NCBI RefSeq assembly: GCF_000425105.1
Contig: NZ_AULD01000006.1
Location: forward strand, 595,137 to 659,136
Direction: 5' to 3'
Length of the DNA: 64,000 nucleotides
Origin: Agrococcus lahaulensis DSM 17612
GTDB taxonomy: Bacteria > Actinomycetota > Actinomycetes > Actinomycetales > Microbacteriaceae
The translations under genes were made by a program, and so were the position numbers. Positions 53,194-60,845 of the stretch are shown here, piece by piece; positions within the stretch are counted from its first letter, which is position 1, and every line of letters begins with the position of its first letter. The notes under the pieces were generated by a model that worked only from the letters and a program-made list of their open reading frames with translations, had not been told where the DNA came from and searched no databases.

Positions 53194-54429
53194 TCAACTG
53201 GTTGTGTCCATCGTATCCGCCGGGGGTCGCTCGCTCCGGAGCACGCGAGCGATCGCCCGCTCGAGGTGCGGCGCGAACGCCGCGGGGTGCTCGGCGTGCG
53301 GGAAGTGGCCGAGCTCGGGCATGAGCTCGAACGACGAGTTCGGGATGCGGTCCGCAAGCTCGCGAGATGCGGCTGGTGGCACGCTCGTGTCGAAGGCGCC
53401 CGACAGCACCGCGACGTGCGGCGACTCGGGCGTGAGCAGGTGCTCGACCTCGTCGAGATCCCACTGCTGGTATCCGGTGATGTCGGCGTCGTAGACGCCG
53501 TAGGCGCCGGACGAGTAGCCCCACCACACGCGGTCGCGGTGCTCGAGCGGCGAGGCCGGGTTCATGAGCCCGTAGGTCCACTCGGGCACGTGGAGCGCCT
53601 GGTTGACGACCGCGGAGCGGAGCGCCGGCGTGCTGCGGCCGCGCACGCTGGGGCCGGCCTGGCACGAGACAGCGCCTGCGAAGCGGTCGGGGTGCAGCGC
53701 GATCGCCCGCACGACGGCCGCGCCCGCCATCGACGGGCCGAGCAGGATGGGCCGCCGCAGGTCGGCGGCATCCGCGATCGCGACGATGAGCTGGGTGTAC
53801 GTCGCGGGATCGAGCCGGTACTCGAGCGGATCGACGCCGGGCACGGGCGTCGACTTGCCGTGCCACGGGAGGTCGACGGCGATGAGCTCGAAGCGGTCCG
53901 TGACATCGGTCTCGGCGACGAGCCCGTGGTACTGGCTCGAGTCGCTGCCGGCGGTCGCGAGGCACAGCACTTGCGGGCCGGTGCCGGCGCGCTCGACGAA
54001 GACGTCGGATGCGCCCTGCGGCCCGTCGATGCGGACGTACTGCCCGCGCAGCGACAGCGGTCGGCGCTCGGGGGCCCGGGGCGCGGCGGCCGCCGGGCGG
54101 ATCGCCTCGACGATGCGGCGCACGAGGTGCAGGTGCTGCGCGAAGGCGAGCTCGTCGCCCTCGACGCGCGCACGGCCGTCCCGCACGAGTGCGAGCACGT
54201 GCTGATCGCCCGCGCTCGGCTCCGCGGCGAGCAGCGCCGACCACGCCTCGTCCGCCATGGCGATCGAGCAGTCGGCGGCTCTGCCCGCGGCGACGCGCCC
54301 GTCGTGGAGGCGGAGGACGTGCTCGCCGCTGCTGTCGCGCAGCGCGATCGTGACGTCGGCACCGCGGCTCGCGGCGGCGAGGCGCGCGTCGGCGCGGCAG
54401 CGCTCGACGACGTCGGCGGGCAGGCTCAC
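53194..54429 (-). CDS. SCP2-like domain fused to alpha/beta hydrolase
   Basis: 411 residues. Residues about 20-112 resemble the SCP2 lipid-binding domain (DGRVAAGRAADCSIAMADEA, then GRARVEGDELAFAQHLHL). From about 130 an alpha/beta hydrolase follows: nucleophile region LLGPSMAGAAVV with Ser233 (GxSxA instead of GxSxG), Asp347 in LSGAFDTSVPP and His375 in PELGHFPHAEHP. It could hydrolyse an ester, lactone or carbon-carbon bond of a hydrophobic substrate held by the SCP2 part. GTG 54429 overlaps the metallo-hydrolase stop (GTGA). Confidence 0.82.
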   Translation of the reverse strand: MSLPADVVERCRADARLAAASRGADVTIALRDSSGEHVLRLHDGRVAAGRAADCSIAMADEAWSALLAAEPSAGDQHVLALVRDGRARVEGDELAFAQHLHLVRRIVEAIRPAAAAPRAPERRPLSLRGQYVRIDGPQGASDVFVERAGTGPQVLCLATAGSDSSQYHGLVAETDVTDRFELIAVDLPWHGKSTPVPGVDPLEYRLDPATYTQLIVAIADAADLRRPILLGPSMAGAAVVRAIALHPDRFAGAVSCQAGPSVRGRSTPALRSAVVNQALHVPEWTYGLMNPASPLEHRDRVWWGYSSGAYGVYDADITGYQQWDLDEVEHLLTPESPHVAVLSGAFDTSVPPAASRELADRIPNSSFELMPELGHFPHAEHPAAFAPHLERAIARVLRSERPPADTMDTTS

Positions 54430-55223
54430 GCGCGCCGGCCGATCACGCCGGCGAGCCCCGGCAGCGGCTCGCCGAGCGGCTCGAGCCCATCGAGCGTGCC
54501 CGCATCGTGGCCCGTGAGCACGAGCGCTGCGTCCGTCTCGCGGATCCGATCGAGCACGCGGTACGACTGCGGCACGTCGGCCATCGACACGAACGGCATG
54601 TCGCGCTCGAGCTCCTCGACGAAGTGCGCCGCGTCGCTCGCGATCAGCACCGTGCCGGCGCTCGTGGCGACCGACACCATGGCCTGGCCCGGGGTGTGGC
54701 CGCCCACCTCGACGAGCTCGACCCCCTCGGCGATCGTCGCCGTGCCCGAGAAGGGGCGGAGCCTTCCCTCCGCCTCGGCGCGCAGCAGCTCCTCGATCTC
54801 GGCGGGATCGCCGAAGTGCGAGAAGAGCGGCCGGTCGGCGACGTCGCTCGTCCAGAAGTCGAGCTCTGACCGGGCGATGTGGATCTCCGACGACGCGAAC
54901 GCCGGCAGGTTCCCGATGTGGTCGTAGTGCGCGTGCGTCACGACGACGGGCACGCCGGAGCCCGGCTCGATCCCGAGGCGCCGCAGCGCATCCACGGGGT
55001 CGATGAGGATTTCGCGGCCGCGCGCGGTCGCCCCCGCCTCCGAGTACCCGGTGTCGACCACGATGGCCTCATCGCCGCGGCGGAGCACCCACAGGAAGTA
55101 GTCGAGCCGGAACGGCCCGTCGTCCTCCCCGTAGAAGGCGTAGTTGAGGAAGACCTCGCTGCGTCGGGTGCTGCGCGTGCCGTGGCGGATGACCACGACC
55201 TCCCACGGCTCGTGCGATGCCAT
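54426..55223 (-). CDS. Metallo-beta-lactamase fold hydrolase, AHL-lactonase-like
   Basis: 265 residues. The dinuclear zinc motif THAHYDHIGN (HxHxDH), a later histidine in EVGGHTPGQAMV, Asp in LIASDAAHF and the last His in LTGHDAG complete the lactonase set; DTGYSEAGA precedes the motif. The spacing and the PGHTPG-like loop resemble AiiA/AttM (BlcC) N-acyl-homoserine and gamma-butyrolactone lactonases. Lactone opening is therefore the likely reaction, for catabolism or quorum quenching. ATG 55223 lies eight bases past the previous stop; co-translated with the hydrolase behind it. Confidence 0.86.
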   Translation of the reverse strand: MASHEPWEVVVIRHGTRSTRRSEVFLNYAFYGEDDGPFRLDYFLWVLRRGDEAIVVDTGYSEAGATARGREILIDPVDALRRLGIEPGSGVPVVVTHAHYDHIGNLPAFASSEIHIARSELDFWTSDVADRPLFSHFGDPAEIEELLRAEAEGRLRPFSGTATIAEGVELVEVGGHTPGQAMVSVATSAGTVLIASDAAHFVEELERDMPFVSMADVPQSYRVLDRIRETDAALVLTGHDAGTLDGLEPLGEPLPGLAGVIGRRA

Positions 55224-55231
55224 GGCGCGAG

Positions 55232-55651
55232 CTACTCGCCCGAGCCGGAGCCGCCCTCGTGGACGGCGACGGTCGGCTCGATGCCATCGGCGCCGACGAC
55301 CTCCCGCCATGCCTCGAAGCCGGTCTGGAACGCGACGATGCCCGCCTCGGGCAGGGCGATCTCGATCGCCTCGAGGATCTCGGTCGGCGTGAGGCCGAGG
55401 TCGAGCGCGACTCGGATGTGCGACTGGATGTGGCCCTTCGAGGCGCGCATGACCGTCAGCGAGACGATGAAGATGAGCTCCTTCGTCTTGCGGTCGAGCG
55501 TGCGCTGGTCGAGGTAGGCGGCGGAGACCATGTGGTTCGCCGCCTGCAGCACCGGGAAGTCCTGCTTCGCCATCACCTTGTGGTAGTCGAGGACGTAGCC
55601 GCGCTTGCGCGCCATGTCGTCGATGTACTCCTGCGGGTCGATGTCCGTCAT
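55232..55651 (-). CDS. Carboxymuconolactone decarboxylase-family protein
   Basis: 139 residues, CMD/AhpD-like helical fold. Recognisable DRKTKELIFIVSLTVMRASKGHIQSHIRVALDLGLTPTEILEAIEI with the conserved His positions, but the AhpD CxxC pair is missing (MRASKGH), so it is not a peroxidase-type AhpD. Members assist lactone or aromatic acid catabolism; the exact reaction is not evident. The C-terminus is acidic and Gly/Ser-rich. ATG 55651 overlaps the dehydrogenase stop (ATGA). Confidence 0.85.
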   Translation of the reverse strand: MTDIDPQEYIDDMARKRGYVLDYHKVMAKQDFPVLQAANHMVSAAYLDQRTLDRKTKELIFIVSLTVMRASKGHIQSHIRVALDLGLTPTEILEAIEIALPEAGIVAFQTGFEAWREVVGADGIEPTVAVHEGGSGSGE

Positions 55652-56547
55652 CGTGCGTGCCCTTCGTCGATGGAGATCCCGGTCGCCCGCGTGTACACGC
55701 GCGCGATCTCGGTGTGGTCTGCGTGCTCGCCGAGCGCCGATCGGCCCTCCGAGAGCGTGTCGAACGCCGCGCCCGTGACCGGTGCGAATCCGACCTCGTC
55801 GGCCATGCGCCTCGCGATGCCCATGTCCTTGAGCATGAGGTCGTACGCGAACTTCGAGGCGTACGTGCCGGGCAGGATGTGCTGCGGGAACTTGACCTGC
55901 GTCGCCTGGCTCATGCCGGTCGAGGCGTTGAGCACCTCGATCATCGCCGCCGGCTCGATGCCGAAGTGCTTCGCGATGAGCACCGCCTCCGTCGCGGCCG
56001 CGATGTTCGTCGCGCTGACGAGGTTGTTGAGCGCCTTGGCCGCGTGGCCGGCGCCGGCGGGCCCGACGTGGACGATCGAGCTGCCGACCGTCTCGAGGTG
56101 CGGCATGGCGCGCGCGACCGCGTCGTCCGTGCCGCCCGCCATGATGGTCAGCTCGCCCGTCTCGGCCTTCGCGATGCCACCGGAGACCGGCGCGTCGACG
56201 TAGTCGACGCCGCGCTCCCCCGCGGCGGCGGCGAGCGACCGCGTGCTCCCCGGCTCGCTCGAGCCCATGTCGATCACGAGCGACCCTGCGGGCAGGCGCT
56301 CGAGGAGCGCGCCCTCGCCGGTGAGCGCGTCCTCGACGTGGCGGCTCGTCGGGAGCATGAGGATCACGGCGTCGACGTCGGCGCCCTCGCTCGCGAGGTC
56401 GACCACCGGCCGGGCGCTCGAGCCCTCGACGACCGCCGAGACGGCGTCGGGGAACACGTCGAAGACGTGCGTCTCGAACGCCTCCGCGTGGAGTCGCGCC
56501 ATCGGCGCGCCCATGCGCCCGAGGCCGAGGAAGAGGGTGTGGCTCAT
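55648..56547 (-). CDS. Beta-hydroxyacid dehydrogenase family oxidoreductase
   Basis: 299 residues. NAD(P) motif TLFLGLGRMGAPMARL, substrate motif DYVDAPVSGGIAKAETGEL, catalytic Lys in GAGHAAKALNNLVSATNI and the typical KDMGIARRMADEVG. The family contains 3-hydroxyisobutyrate dehydrogenase, tartronate-semialdehyde reductase and succinic-semialdehyde/4-hydroxybutyrate enzymes, so it interconverts a hydroxyacid and its semialdehyde. In this operon, with a lactonase and an SSADH, 4-hydroxybutyrate-like acids are a plausible substrate. Overlaps the gntR stop (ATGA). Confidence 0.9.
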   Translation of the reverse strand: MSHTLFLGLGRMGAPMARLHAEAFETHVFDVFPDAVSAVVEGSSARPVVDLASEGADVDAVILMLPTSRHVEDALTGEGALLERLPAGSLVIDMGSSEPGSTRSLAAAAGERGVDYVDAPVSGGIAKAETGELTIMAGGTDDAVARAMPHLETVGSSIVHVGPAGAGHAAKALNNLVSATNIAAATEAVLIAKHFGIEPAAMIEVLNASTGMSQATQVKFPQHILPGTYASKFAYDLMLKDMGIARRMADEVGFAPVTGAAFDTLSEGRSALGEHADHTEIARVYTRATGISIDEGHAR

Positions 56548-57209
56548 GCGATGTCCTTCGCGCGGGTGCTGAGGTGGTCGAGGGCGATGCTCGATGCGGC
56601 CATGACGTGCGCGACGGAGAGCCGGTAGGCCGCCTCCTCGTCTCGCCGCGCGATGGCGTCGACGACGGCGCCGAGCTCGGCGCGCATCGCGGCCTGCCGG
56701 TCGGGCGCACCGAGCGTCACGGCGCGCAGCTGGCTGATGCGCGCCTGCACGTTGGCCAGCTGCTCGCCGATGATGTGGTTGCCGCTCGCGGCGATGAGCG
56801 CGACGTAGAAGCCGTTCTTGATGGCCAGCAGCGCGTCGATCTCGTCCGGGCGCTGCTCCGGGATCGAGTCGAAGGCCGCCTGGAGCGCGGCGATCTGCGC
56901 GTCGTCGGCGTTGCGCGCCGCGAGCCGCGCGGCGGTCGCCTCGAGCGCCGCGCGCACCTCGTAGAGCTGCCGGGCCTCGTCGAGCGTCAGCTCGGCGACG
57001 ACCGGGCCGACACCCGGCTGGATGCGGATGAGCCGCTCGCTCTCGAGCTGCCGCAGGGCCTCGCGCACGACGGTCCGGCTGACGCCGAGGCGCTGCTCGA
57101 TCGCCTTCTCCGTGATGCGCGCGCCCGGCACGAGCTCCCCGCGCACGATCGATGCGCGCAGCACCTCCACCGCCTGCTCCCGCAGGGGCGCAGCCTTCCG
57201 TTCCAGCAT
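56544..57209 (-). CDS. GntR-family regulator, FadR subfamily
   Basis: 221 residues. Winged helix at about 12-75 (ARITEKAIEQRLGVSRTVVREALRQLESERLI) and an FCD ligand domain after about 90 (LYEVRAALEATAARLAARN, then the metal/acid-binding helices with ASGNHIIGEQL and LGAVVDAIARRDEEAA). FCD domains sense hydroxy- or keto-acids and fatty acids. First gene of the catabolic operon; its own promoter and the transporter promoter share the operator core, so it most likely represses both until a pathway acid binds. Confidence 0.93.
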   Translation of the reverse strand: MLERKAAPLREQAVEVLRASIVRGELVPGARITEKAIEQRLGVSRTVVREALRQLESERLIRIQPGVGPVVAELTLDEARQLYEVRAALEATAARLAARNADDAQIAALQAAFDSIPEQRPDEIDALLAIKNGFYVALIAASGNHIIGEQLANVQARISQLRAVTLGAPDRQAAMRAELGAVVDAIARRDEEAAYRLSVAHVMAASSIALDHLSTRAKDIA

Positions 57210-57238
57210 CGACGCCGCCTCTCGCTCACACCAACCGT

Positions 57239-57254
57239 ATTATCGTCATACGAT
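57239..57254 (-). promoter_or_regulatory. GntR (FadR-type) operator, autoregulatory
   Basis: ATTATCGTCATACGAT. The inner TCGTCATACGA (57243-57253) matches the FadR-subfamily consensus TNGTNNNACNA exactly and extends to the palindrome ATCGT-CAT-ACGAT. It lies 30 bases before the gntR start and overlaps the minus-strand -10 box GATAAT (complement of 57239-57244). Confidence 0.85.
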
Positions 57255-57283
57255 CGGCGCAAGCCGCGACCGCGCACCCGAGG

Positions 57284-59491
57284 TCAGCGCGACGCGGCGG
57301 CGCTCACCTCCGAGTCCGATCGGTCCGCCGCGGGAGTGCGCGGCTCCTTCGCGAGCTTCGACGGCCACCAGGTCTTCGGCCCGATCTCGAGCGCGAGTGC
57401 TGGCACGAGCAGCGAGCGGACGAGCGTCGTGTCGATGAGCACGCCGAGCGCGACGATGATCGCGAGCTGCAGCAGGAACAGCACCGGGATGACGCCGAGC
57501 GCCGCGAAGGTGGCCGCGAGCACGACGCCCGCCGAGGTGATGACACCGCCGGTCACGCGCAGGCCGCGGAGCACGCCCGCGCGGTGGCCGCGCTTGCCGA
57601 CCTCCTCGCGCACGCGGGTCATGAGGAAGATGTTGTAGTCGACGCCGAGCGCGACGAGGAACACGAACGCGAACAGCGGCACCGCCGGATCCATGTCGGG
57701 GATCCCGAGCCACTGCAGGATGATCGCGCCGACGCCGAGCGCCGTGTAGTACGACAGCACGGTCGTGGCCAGCAGCACCGCCGCAGCCACGATCGAGCGC
57801 AGCAGCACCATCAGGATGAGCCCGATGACGAGCAGCACGATCGGGATGATGACGGCGCGGTCGCGCGAGGATGCGTCGTTCGTGTCGATCGCAGTCGCGG
57901 TCGTGCCGCCGACGATCGCATCGTCGGTGACGTCGTGCGCCGCCGCGCGGATCTCGCGCACGACCTCCTGCGCCTCGGTCGAGTCGGGGGCGTCGACGAG
58001 CGTCGCCTGCAGCAGCACGCTGCCGTCGACGACGGTCGGCTCGAACGCCGCGAACGGCGACGCGGGATCGGCCGGCCACGGGAGCGTGCCCGAGGGCGAG
58101 TCCTCGCTCGCGAGCGCGAGGCTCTCGACGCCGTCGATGTCGGCGACCGCCTCGGCGACCGCGTCGAGCTCGCCCTCGGGCGTGACGACCTGCGTGGGCG
58201 TGCCGGAGCCGCCCGGGAAGTGCTCCGAGAGGAGCGCCTGGCCGTCGCGAGCCTCCGACTCCCCCACGACGAAGTCGCTCGACGGCACGCCCTCGGCGCG
58301 CAGCTGCGTGACGCCCAGCGCGCCGGCGCCGAGCACGAGCGCCGTGACGATCCACACGGAGCGGGCGCGACGGTCGACGAGGTTCGAGACGGCGCCCCAC
58401 AGGCCCTTGCCGTCGGGCTTGACGCGCGGCTTCTCGGGCGTCGGCGCGACCGGCCAGAAGGCGACGCGGCCGAACGCGAGCAGCAGCGCCGGCAGGAGGG
58501 TGAGGCCGGCGAGGATCGAGGCGGCGATGCCGATCGCGGCGACGGGGCCGAGCTGCTGGTTCGAGACGAGGTCGCTCAGCAGCAGGCACAGGAGGCCGGC
58601 GATGACGGTGCCGCCCGAGGCGATGATGGGCTCGAACGAGCCCTTGAGCGCCGAGAGCGTCGCCTGCCACCTCGACTGCGTCTGGCCGAGCGCCTCGCGG
58701 AAGCGAGCCGTGTAGAGCAGGCCGTAGTCGGTCGCCGCGCCGACGACGAGGATGAAGAGGATGCCCTGCGTCTGCCCGCTGAGCGTGAGCACCTCCGCCT
58801 TCGCGAGCTCGAAGACCACGAGGATCGCGAGGCACAGCGCGGCCACCGAGGTGAACAGCACCAGGATCGGCAGCAGCGGCGAGCGGTACACGATCACGAG
58901 GATCACGAGCACGGCACCGAGGGCGACGAGCAGCAGCAGCCCGTCGATGCCGCCGAAGGCCTCGGCGATGTCGGCGGTGAAGCCCGCCGGTCCCGTGACC
59001 TTCGACTCCACGCCCGCGCCGAGGTCGGTGTCGGCCACGAGCGCGCGCAGCTCGCCGACGAGGTCGCCGACCTCGCCCGACTCGCCCGAGCTGTCGAGCA
59101 GCGCCACGATCTGCGCCGCCTGCCCGTCCTCGCTCGGCACGACGGGCGATGCCTGGACGACGCCCTCGAGCCCAGCGATCTCCTCCTGGAGCGCGGCGAT
59201 GGACTCGACCGCGCTCGCGTCGAGCTCCTCGTCGGACGCCGCGACGACGATCGCGGGGATCTCGTCGTCGCCGAGGAACTCGCCGAGCTGCTCCTGCACG
59301 AGCGTCGACTCGGCGCTCGAGGGCAGGAAGCTCGTCTGGTCGTTCGAGACGACGCTCGAGAGGCTGCCGAAGGTCGGGCCGCCCATGCCCGCGGCGGCGA
59401 GCCAGCCGAGGATCAGGACCGCGGGCAGCAGGACGCGCAGCCACCGGGGGACGCGGGAGGACGAGGAGCGGGGCGTGGATCGTGTGGACAC
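57284..59491 (-). CDS. MMPL/RND-family transporter
   Basis: 735 residues. Two repeats, each with one helix, a large extracytoplasmic domain and a five-helix bundle. Proton-relay Asp-Tyr pairs stand in VGAATDYGLLYTARFRE and VALGVDYNIFLMTRVREE, as in mycobacterial MmpL proteins that export lipids, and in drug exporters. The start is GTG 59491, six bases after TAGACT, so probably leaderless. Two TetR-like operators cover the promoter, but no regulator gene is adjacent. Substrate unknown. Confidence 0.92.
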   Translation of the reverse strand: MSTRSTPRSSSSRVPRWLRVLLPAVLILGWLAAAGMGGPTFGSLSSVVSNDQTSFLPSSAESTLVQEQLGEFLGDDEIPAIVVAASDEELDASAVESIAALQEEIAGLEGVVQASPVVPSEDGQAAQIVALLDSSGESGEVGDLVGELRALVADTDLGAGVESKVTGPAGFTADIAEAFGGIDGLLLLVALGAVLVILVIVYRSPLLPILVLFTSVAALCLAILVVFELAKAEVLTLSGQTQGILFILVVGAATDYGLLYTARFREALGQTQSRWQATLSALKGSFEPIIASGGTVIAGLLCLLLSDLVSNQQLGPVAAIGIAASILAGLTLLPALLLAFGRVAFWPVAPTPEKPRVKPDGKGLWGAVSNLVDRRARSVWIVTALVLGAGALGVTQLRAEGVPSSDFVVGESEARDGQALLSEHFPGGSGTPTQVVTPEGELDAVAEAVADIDGVESLALASEDSPSGTLPWPADPASPFAAFEPTVVDGSVLLQATLVDAPDSTEAQEVVREIRAAAHDVTDDAIVGGTTATAIDTNDASSRDRAVIIPIVLLVIGLILMVLLRSIVAAAVLLATTVLSYYTALGVGAIILQWLGIPDMDPAVPLFAFVFLVALGVDYNIFLMTRVREEVGKRGHRAGVLRGLRVTGGVITSAGVVLAATFAALGVIPVLFLLQLAIIVALGVLIDTTLVRSLLVPALALEIGPKTWWPSKLAKEPRTPAADRSDSEVSAAASR

Positions 59492-59520
59492 TTAGCCAGT
59501 CTATCTGTTAGGCGGTCTAT
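59492..59520 (-). promoter_or_regulatory. Two TetR-like operators over the MMPL promoter
   Basis: On the minus strand ATAGACCGCCTAA (59508-59520) and ATAGACTGGCTAA (59492-59504) are direct repeats with a 16-base period. Each holds a near-palindromic TAGACNGNCTA core. The promoter-proximal one contains the -10 box TAGACT. No regulator gene lies next to them. Confidence 0.7.
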
Positions 59521-59550
59521 GCAAAGCCAAGACGCGAAGATCTTTGCAGG

Positions 59551-59572
59551 GTGCCGCGCAGAGCGGCAGCAC
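59551..59572 (-). terminator. Candidate terminator after the nicotinamidase gene
   Basis: GTGCCGC / GCGGCAGCAC with one bulged base, about 38 bases past the nicotinamidase stop. The surrounding 59492-59609 is AT-richer than the rest of the window. Confidence 0.35.
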
Positions 59573-59609
59573 CAGTCAGCCTATATGTAGTGAGGCTACA
59601 GACCCTCGC

Positions 59610-60182
59610 TCAGTGGCGGCGCGTGACCTGCACGCCGCCGTCGCGCATCTCGTCGAGGGCGGTCTGGCGCGTCTCGGGCGAGACCGCCGACGTGAGCGCG
59701 TCGATGACGGTCACCGAGATCCCCGCGAGCGCCGCGTCGAGCGCCGACGCCTTCACGCAGTAGTCGGTCGCGATGCCGACGACGTCGAGCTCGTCGATGC
59801 CCTGCTCCTCGAGCACCTCGCCGAGCGTCCCGCCGTCGTCGGTCGTGCCCTCGAACGCCGAGTACGCGGGCTTCCCCTGCCCCTTCTTGACGTGGACGTC
59901 GATCGCGAGGGCGTCGAGCGCGGGGTGGTAGTCGGCGCCGGGGGTGCCGGCGACGCAGTGCACGGGCCACGTGCCGACGAAGTCGGGCTGGCCGGCGGCG
60001 AAGTGGCCGCCGTTGTCGTTGTCGGCGTCGTGCCAGTCGCGGCTCGCGACCACGAGGTCGTAGGAGTGCGTGCGGAGGTGCTCCGTGATGGCGGCGGCGA
60101 CCGCGGCGCCTCCCTCGGTGCCGAGCGCGCCGCCCTCGGTGAAGTCGTTCTGCACGTCGACGATCAGGATGCCCTTGGCCAT
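59610..60182 (-). CDS. pncA: Nicotinamidase/pyrazinamidase (isochorismatase fold)
   Basis: 190 residues. The triad is complete: Asp9 in LIVDVQNDF, Lys in DVHVKKGQGKP, Cys in GIATDYCVKASALDA; metal ligands lie in SRDWHDADNDNGGHFA. The cis-peptide segment and the WPVHCVAGTPGA loop are as in PncA. Converts nicotinamide to nicotinate in NAD salvage. ATG 60182 follows TACCCT (complement of 60189-60194) by six bases; leaderless, divergent from the VOC gene. Confidence 0.94.
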   Translation of the reverse strand: MAKGILIVDVQNDFTEGGALGTEGGAAVAAAITEHLRTHSYDLVVASRDWHDADNDNGGHFAAGQPDFVGTWPVHCVAGTPGADYHPALDALAIDVHVKKGQGKPAYSAFEGTTDDGGTLGEVLEEQGIDELDVVGIATDYCVKASALDAALAGISVTVIDALTSAVSPETRQTALDEMRDGGVQVTRRH

Positions 60183-60188
60183 GGCCCC

Positions 60189-60233
60189 AGGGTAGACGCG
60201 CTCCTGGAAGCGCGCCGCACCGCCTCCTAGAGT
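60189..60233. promoter_or_regulatory. Divergent leaderless promoters (pncA / VOC)
   Basis: Minus: TACCCT (complement of 60189-60194), six bases from ATG 60182. Plus: TAGAGT (60228-60233), seven bases from ATG 60241. Confidence 0.6.
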
Positions 60234-60240
60234 GGCGCCC

Positions 60241-60633
60241 ATGGTGTCGCGCACGGCCAACTTCTGCTTCGACGCATCCGACCCGATCGCGCAAGCGCGG
60301 TGGTGGGCACAGGTGCTCGACGACTTCGAGATCTCGCCCGAGGGCGCGTGGAGCGAGGCCGAGGCGGAGCTGCGCGGCCCCGGCGGCCGCTGGCTCGAGT
60401 TCCTCAAGGTGCCCGAGCCCAAGGTCGTGAAGAACCGCATGCACATCTGCCTCCGCCCGGTCGGCACGACGTGCGACGCGGAGGTCGAGCGCATCGTCGG
60501 CCTGGGCGCGAGCGTCGTCGACGACCGCCGCGGATTCGAGGACGGCGGATGGGTCGTGCTGGCCGACCCGGAGGGGAACGAGTTCTGCGTGCTCGCGACG
60601 CCGGCCGAGGAGGCCGGCATCGCTCGCACTTAG
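60241..60633 (+). CDS. VOC-superfamily (glyoxalase-like) protein
   Basis: 130 residues with the two beta-alpha-beta-beta-beta modules: NFCFDASDPIAQARWWAQVL and MHICLRPVGTTCDAEVERI, closing with the typical VVLADPEGNEFCVLA. It fits the Glyoxalase_6 type of actinobacteria. The usual metal His/Glu positions are only partly clear (H in MHICLR, E in GNEFC), so metal binding is possible. Reaction unknown. ATG 60241 is set by the TAGAGT box at seven bases. Confidence 0.85.
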   Translation: MVSRTANFCFDASDPIAQARWWAQVLDDFEISPEGAWSEAEAELRGPGGRWLEFLKVPEPKVVKNRMHICLRPVGTTCDAEVERIVGLGASVVDDRRGFEDGGWVVLADPEGNEFCVLATPAEEAGIART

Positions 60634-60647
60634 CTCGGGCGGAGACG

Positions 60648-60677
60648 ACGAAGGCCCCGCGGATGCGGGGCCTTCGT
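60648..60677. terminator. Terminator shared by VOC gene and tRNA-Thr
   Basis: A 13-bp stem (60648-60660 with 60665-60677) around GGAT. It follows the VOC stop by 14 bases on the plus strand and the tRNA CCA end by two bases on the minus strand. Confidence 0.85.
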
Positions 60678-60679
60678 GC

Positions 60680-60755
60680 TGGTGCCGCCTCGGAGAATCG
60701 AACTCCGGACCTATTCATTACGAGTGAATCGCTCTGCCGACTGAGCTAAGGCGGC
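60680..60755 (-). tRNA. tRNA-Thr (anticodon CGU)
   Basis: On the minus strand GCCGCCT pairs with AGGCGGC, followed by discriminator A and an encoded CCA (60682-60680). The D arm is GCTCAGTCGGCAGAGC, the anticodon arm ATTCA-CTCGTAA-TGAAT with CGT as anticodon reading ACG, and the T arm CCGGAGTTCGATTCTCCG. 76 bases with CCA, 73 without. A TAGTAT box (complement of 60776-60781) lies 20 bases upstream. Confidence 0.97.
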
Positions 60756-60809
60756 GTGCCGAGGCACGATCAACGATACTACCGCATGCCCGGAGCCCTC
60801 GACGAACGC

Positions 60810-60839
60810 TTGACCGGCCCGCGCGCGCTCCCCCAGGCT
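60810..60839 (+). promoter_or_regulatory. Phosphoketolase promoter
   Basis: TTGACC (60810-60815), 18 bases, CAGGCT (60834-60839), then six bases to ATG 60846. One of the few promoters here with a clear -35; the transcript is probably leaderless. Confidence 0.6.
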
Positions 60840-60845
60840 CGAGGC

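Noticed and set aside
55232..55651. AhpD-type alkyl hydroperoxidase
   Set aside because: The CxxC active-site pair is absent (MRASKGH).
57284..59491. Gene at 1769 (TetR) as regulator of the MMPL gene
   Set aside because: Its own operator (TGAGTGAGCGCTCACTCA) is unrelated to the TAGACNGNCTA repeats before the MMPL gene, and 57 kb separate them.
60756..60845. 30-codon N-terminal extension of phosphoketolase
   Set aside because: It would begin at the tRNA gene edge and overlap the tRNA promoter; family members start near ATG 60846, which has its own promoter.
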